A stretch of 64,000 nucleotides of DNA, taken from assembly GCA_030062745.1 (NCBI GenBank), contig CP099840.1:6010138-6074137 (forward strand), written 5' to 3'. Numbering within the stretch: position 1 is the first letter of the stretch; every line of letters starts with the position of its first letter. Positions 59,228 through 64,000 of the stretch are shown piece after piece. The DNA comes from Capitulum mitella. Taxonomy: Eukaryota; Arthropoda; Thecostraca; Pollicipedomorpha; Pollicipedidae. The position numbers and the translations under genes are program-made. Below the pieces are notes generated by a model that was not told the origin of the DNA, searched no databases, and worked only from the letters and a program-made list of their open reading frames with translations.

Positions 59228-59465
59228 CAAGAAAAGGGATGTAAGGTGAGCAATGGAGAAAATGGAGCAGGGAGAGATGGGGAAGGACAGGGAGAAAAGA
59301 TGGGGCGAGGAAAGGAGATTGGGAGAAAAGGAGAAAGGGAAAGAGATAGAAAAAAATAGAGAGGAATAAAGCAAAAGAGAAGTGTAAAGGGAAAGGGAGA
59401 GAAGGAAAGAGAAAGGAAGGAAAAACAGAAAGAGGAACATAGTGAGGAGAGAGAAAGAGGGAGAT
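59228..59465. repeat. polypurine (G/A) low-complexity tract
   Basis: About 240 bp almost entirely G and A on the plus strand (GGGAGAGA, GGAAAGGAG types). The long minus-strand frames full of Ser, Leu, Phe and Pro come from it. Possible triplex-forming tract. Confidence 0.85.
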
Positions 59466-61405
59466 CTGATGCGAGAAGCAACGTCAAACATCCTTCGTCG
59501 GCCATAACATAATTCCATGCAGATAGTAATCCGATCAGCCAGCTCAAGCTCAGCGATTTCAATTTGCATTTGCTAACTCACAAAATATGACCATAAACAT
59601 TGCGAGGAAACTTGGAGAATGTGAATTATGTGGTTCCCTGCGGACTGCTTAAAAGTTCTTAACAATATTCTTCTTAAAACACTTGGGCGATAAGCTGTTA
59701 GAAAGTGAAACAATTCTGGTCATTCTCGTGTTGATTTGACATTGCTTCAGTGCATGGCAGCTTGGAAAGTTGTAGATTCTCCTGGCTTTTTTTTCAGGAG
59801 TTCCGAAGAGGTGACAAAAATTTAATGCCCTCTGGTTGTTTGTGACGCTTACCGGCTGCCACTACCGGGTCCAGACTATGTGTTAAGGAGGTGTCCAAGT
59901 ATCATTCCCTGTAATTTAACCCGCCTCCGAAATACTGATCCGTGTTAGGATTTCGGTCACGTTGTTTCGCCATTTTCGAGAATTAGCATGCGTATGAATA
60001 AATTCCGGTTTCAAAAACAAAATATGTTCAGTTCTCTTCGGACACGAGGGCGGAAAGACATACTGGGCCCGGGTTTTCGACAAGAGGAGGGCCATGGACC
60101 GATGTCCCCTAATCCGCCAGCGCATAGTTAGGAGCATTCTTCAGGCGATATGGTAATTTGTCGGAAATGTAGGCCACACCACGCTCAGATTAGATTAGTT
60201 CAAGAGGAACCCCTTCAGGTGCGCTGTTGCAAAAGTCCGCATGGTTTCGCTTCTTAAAAGACAATAAGTTTGACCACCTCGAGTAGACAAACATGCTGCT
60301 GGTCGGAAATGCTGCCGGGATGACCATCCTGCCGACAGAAACGTCATTGCTAATGAATTTTACAAGATACTTCATTTGGCGTTCAGGCAACTTCATGGTC
60401 TGATGTTGAACACTGACAGAGTTCGCGCACTGTGCGTCGTGTCTGTAATGATGCAAAAAATGTGTTTCCGTTGGCGAGGCTTCATTCTCATTTATCTCAT
60501 TATACTTTTTTCCTTTTTACGGGGCCGGTTAAGCTAAAACCGGGCGTGACCGACGTAACATTTATTGCGAAAAAGCCCAAAGGTTGTTGGACGCTACAAC
60601 GCAGTGATTAGTGTTGGAACTATACCAATTCGACAAGTAGACATAGCACCTTTAGATACCTTACTACTCACTTAATACTGTTCTGCGTTTATAACTACAC
60701 CTTGAATCTTCGTTCTGTAACAGGTAAGCAATGAGATGCAGTTTAAAAACTGAATGATGAAGTGAAACTGACTAGAACGTTTGTCTGTCTACCACGATGG
60801 CTGTAACCCTGTTGTTGAGAAGACACTGCATGCATAACCTTCTCGTATGCTTCAAAGAACTGCTGGAAAGTTTCATCAGGGCTGCTTTGGTATTCATGTA
60901 ATAAGGTAGCACATAGCTTTGTACTCTGTAATGTACCACTATCATATGGAATGCGGAACGGCTTTGCTCTGAAGACCCATGTGCTGCAAAATTTATATTC
61001 ACAACGCGGAAATCTCAAAGACTTTGACGCCAGAATTTATGACATGAGCACCAACCTTATTGTTCTTTCGTTGTTTTGCTTACTGTTTGAAACAACAGGC
61101 TGGCTGGAAAATACCATGCAGCCCAATGCTTTGGGTTCAAGGTGTGGAATGCAGAGCAAGTTTCACTTATAACCTAACTTCAGCGTCACGAAATTCAGCA
61201 CAGTTGATTAAGTATAGGAATGAAAATATAAACAAAACTGGAGAACGTTTTGAATCATTTTCTAGAGCAGACGACCCAACAGACATACACAGACGGAAGC
61301 ATCAACGCCATTCATATACACAAGGTACTTTTGACTGACGCATTAGCGGATTTGGTCAGTTTGCTGACTCGGTATCAGAAGTCTGATTTCTGTAGACCCC
61401 TTGAG
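59466..61405. other. gene-free stretch
   Basis: Nothing recognised. Short frames on the minus strand at 60,190-60,456 and 60,743-61,018 have no family resemblance. Confidence 0.4.
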
Positions 61406-61933
61406 GAGCGGCGGCTTAGCTAGGGGCGGGGGAGGGGGTGGAGTAGCCCCCGGACGTCCTGTAGAGAACACGACTTGCAGTCAGCCTTCGGTCTTTAGGG
61501 TCTTTCTCACTTGCGTTTAAGATGACTTTGCAGTATATAAGAAAACCAAAAGGGCCCTCAGAACTATCCGAAAGGCTTTGAGTTTTCAAGGTCTTCCAGT
61601 CTTTAAACGGGTCATGAGCTTTCAAAAACGCCTCCGAGGTTTCAAAAGGGTGCTAAGCTTTGAAGTAGCTTACTGAGCTTTTAGAAAGGTCCCCAAGGAC
61701 TCTTCCAGGAAATGTGGAGCTTTCTAGCTTGCTGTAAACAACGATTTAACGTTTCCGGATTTTTTGCTCGAAACGGGTTCTTTGTGTTAAATAGAACCTT
61801 TTTTGACCCCAAAAGTGATTTTAATGTTTGCATAGTTGGCCTTTTTTGCTAAACAACAGAAAATTGTCTCCAGAAATTGCCATTTTTCGTCTTGAAGCCA
61901 AAATCTAAGCAAAATCATGGCTACGGCCCTATG
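61406..61933. mobile_element. eroded hAT-like element with tandem-repeat interior
   Basis: The left side reads GAGCGGCGGCTTAGCTAGGG and the right side, inverted, CATAGGGCCGTAGCCATGAT, both close to the hAT-like ends seen elsewhere in the window. The interior has degenerate GAGCTTTCAAAAGGGT-type repeats (61,540-61,700), similar in style to the 2.7 kb element. Flanking 8-bp duplication not convincing. Confidence 0.4.
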
Positions 61934-62956
61934 CTACCTCGTGCTGCACGGCTGCTTGCAAAAATGCAGGATGGCCTTTTCGGTTGCTAGGGATGGTGAA
62001 AAATACTTCTCATACCTAAAATAACGCGCGAAGGCCAGTCAGGCATTATCATGCATTTTCCATGGGGTGGGACAATAATAGAACGGTATTTACGTGTGTT
62101 TTTCCCCATTTAAAGAGGAAATTAGCACCACGCTAATTCCATTCACGTTAGTTAATAACCCCCTAAGCATAAGTTACGCCTATGGGGATGCATGCAAAAT
62201 TTCAAATTCAATGTAGCATTTGCATTCCCATGAATTTGGGAAAATTCCTCGTCTGGACTTCTGAGTACCATTCGTAGTTTGGACAAATAAACATTAGAGA
62301 CGCCACGAGAAGGAGGCGATGTCGGTATCTGTTATGCAACCCCGCAAGACACGCTTGCTCTGCGGAACAGCATGCTGCAGGCGGGCTTGCGATTCTGTGA
62401 TGCGAAGTTTGCTGGATTACTGGCAGTTGCGAGGACTTCAGGTGTAGATACCATGCAATAATAGGAGAAATGACCATTGGAAGTCTTGCGATGTCAGTAG
62501 CCTCTGTCTGTATCCGCAAGGTTAGTCCACAATACAAAGCATAGTCGAAATAAATATTTTTAGATTTAAATAAAATAAAAACAAATATGTATTGCGCAAA
62601 GTTGGTCTGGTTCCAGGTGCCAGCTATCGAAATCTCCCAAAAATCCTCACCACAAAGTATTTGTCACATTTATTTCGTAATAAGCTGTATTCATTGGACT
62701 GGATCCTTTGGTATGCGAATGCTCCAATAAAGGTCACAAGCGAATTCCACGAAGCAGCGCGACACAGATTTGGTCTCGAACAATGTGTTAGTTTCGGGGA
62801 AAGTTCTGATCTTTGGATATGACACGGAAATTTATGGATATGACGCGGAAAACAGGCTCGATTTCACGCATTTTCACCAGGTCTTATCGACAGGAGATGC
62901 CCCAGGCGCACGACTGGGACCGCGACCTGGCCAGGCCGTGAACCAGAGACACAGAA
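61934..62956. other. gene-free stretch
   Basis: AT-moderate, no gene recognised; leads into the GC-richer exon candidate at 62,957, so it may hold that gene's promoter. No TATA/Inr pair was convincing. Confidence 0.4.
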
Positions 62957-63061
62957 ATGCCGTCACATATCAGCAGCACAGCAGCGCGCATGCAGAGAGG
63001 CGCGGCGGCCGGTTCGGCCGCCCGTCGCCTGGTCGTTCTGGCACTGATGCTCTCCTGTGCA
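62957..63061 (+). CDS. probable signal-peptide first exon
   Basis: ATG at 62,957 opens MPSHISSTAARMQRGAAAGS, then ARRLVVLALMLSCA, and the exon ends at TGTGCAG-GTGGGT in phase 1. A basic stretch, then a hydrophobic core (LVVLALML) and small residues (SCA) make a typical secretory signal, and signal peptides are often coded by a first exon with a phase-1 donor. A second in-frame ATG (62,990) would give a shorter, more standard signal. The gene would continue rightward; only 0.9 kb remains in the window and no second exon was recognised there. Product unknown. Confidence 0.4.
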
Positions 63062-63467
63062 GGTGGGTTCTGCGGCCCGCTGTCTGTGGGACCGGAATGG
63101 GCCTCTGTCTGGGGCTCCGGCGTCTTCCGCTCGTGTGCCGAATTCACCGTGCATGTCGTGTCCTTGAACCATCAGTGGACCTCCGTCCGTTAAGTTTTTA
63201 AAGTCCACTGTTCTGCCGCCATTTAGCTTTCTGCCACCCTGTTTCACTGTCGCTTTCCGTTCTTTTTTGTCAATTTGTCGTTGACTGTGCGTGCTGTGTA
63301 TGTACATGCAAGATTCATAATTCCTTACCTCACGTTTGCAAAATAAATTTTAAAGGTATGAGGATTCAGAACCTTTGCAAGAAATTCTTCATTCACATGT
63401 CCACATTACTCCGGGGTTGCAAAGCGGACCGGAAATATTCAGAGGAGCTCTTAGCGTTATCTCGCAG
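63062..63467. other. presumed intron start / unassigned
   Basis: Follows the donor of the signal-peptide exon. A frame continues open past the donor to 63,193, so use of the donor is an inference. Nothing else seen. Confidence 0.35.
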
Positions 63468-64000
63468 CAGGCGCGTAGACAGGGTTTTCTTGGGGGGGGG
63501 GGGGGTAAGTGCCAAACGTTGTCATATGCTACTGGTATATGACGAGATTTATAGGGAAAAATCGGCAGTTTTATGTAATTGGCCTCATATTTAACGCACA
63601 GGAAACTGACGCGGATCGAGGGGATGTGGGGCTATCGCGCCCCCCGCCCCCTGAGACCTGCAAAGGGACCCCACGAGAGGGGTCCCGACGGGGCCATCTT
63701 AGACTCAAAAGAGGAACCAAAGGGACCCTGTATGAGCTTCGCAAGGTCTCTGTGAAAACGCGATTGGTTCCTGATACAGTCAGGGTGTCCTCTGGGAGGG
63801 TTAGGTGATACACGAGACGCATAAAACGGCCCCTGAAACTCCTTAAGAGCCCCTGAAGTCACAATAGGGCCCCAGCACGGCAGAGTGCCCCTGAGACCGC
63901 CGGAAAGATCATAGGGCCCCAAGACGGCCAAGATGAGGACTGAATCTCTAGGAAGGTACAGGGACCCCTGGAATGTCACATGGACCCGAATGGGTTCCAC
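63468..64000. mobile_element. hAT-like element, cut by window edge
   Basis: The left end CAGGCGCGTAGACAGGG is followed by a G13 run. Then 63,515-63,600 is homologous, inverted, to the MITE interiors at 46,692 and 53,918 (CATATGCTACTGGTATATGACG, with ATTTATAGGG). From about 63,650 to the window end it carries, inverted, the GGGGCCC/CTGAGACC tandem array found in the 2.7 kb element. Its right end is outside the window. Confidence 0.6.

Noticed and set aside
59092..59569. Hydrophobic Ser/Leu/Phe-rich minus-strand frames resembling membrane proteins
   Set aside because: Product of the polypurine tract read in reverse.

Overview
The window is eukaryotic nuclear DNA, almost certainly from an arthropod and perhaps a crustacean. 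The assignment rests on one securely recognised gene, a chloride intracellular channel (CLIC) gene whose spliced protein matches the arthropod form closely. The lineage below arthropod is a guess from base composition: very GC- and CpG-rich patches set in AT-richer DNA full of degenerate repeats. Genes are sparse, exons are short and GT-AG bounded, and most of the 64 kb is intronic or intergenic.

Genes. (1) CLIC, minus strand, 33,539 to 27,372: four internal exons and the terminal coding exon join in phase into 233 residues ending in a stop; only the short N-terminal exon was not found. (2) A monocarboxylate-transporter-like (SLC16) 5' coding exon, minus strand, 18,572 to 17,796, with a candidate TATA/Inr promoter just upstream. 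It carries a GCC triplet repeat at which the natural reading frame changes; later exons were not found. (3) A broken tyrosine recombinase of the Crypton/KIAA1958/ZMYM type, minus strand, 9,817 to 8,965. (4) Two weaker items: a probable signal-peptide first exon on the plus strand at 62,957-63,061, and an unrecognised minus-strand terminal exon at 16,806-16,490. A 42- or 99-nt exon candidate sits at about 43,000-43,093 at the edge of a CpG-depleted, AT-rich 2.7 kb block that may be a long minus-strand 3' UTR.

Layout. 1-8.5 kb: no gene; repeats, a cluster of three hairpins and a 118-bp hAT-type MITE. 8.9-9.8 kb: recombinase relic. 10-16.4 kb: GC-rich duplications, perfect palindromes, a possible piggyBac-like element and small tandem duplications. 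16.5-18.7 kb: SLC16-like exon and neighbour. 18.7-27.4 kb: no gene seen. 27.4-33.5 kb: CLIC with a minisatellite and poly-C/poly-G tracts in its introns. 33.5-40.2 kb: CpG-rich DNA with a GACA microsatellite. 40.3-43.1 kb: AT-rich CpG-poor block with a 108-bp foldback. 43.5-47.6 kb: hAT-like elements, including a 2.7 kb member filled with GGGGCCC-type tandem repeats, and a 19-bp-type tandem array. 48-64 kb: more repeats, another hAT copy, GC islands and a truncated hAT-like element at the right edge.

Two repeat systems stand out. The first is a modular hAT-like family with 8-bp target duplications, ranging from 118 bp to 2.7 kb. The second is a dispersed family of AGGTCA (TGACCT) half-sites repeated at an exact 10-bp step. 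No tRNA, rRNA or CRISPR array was found.
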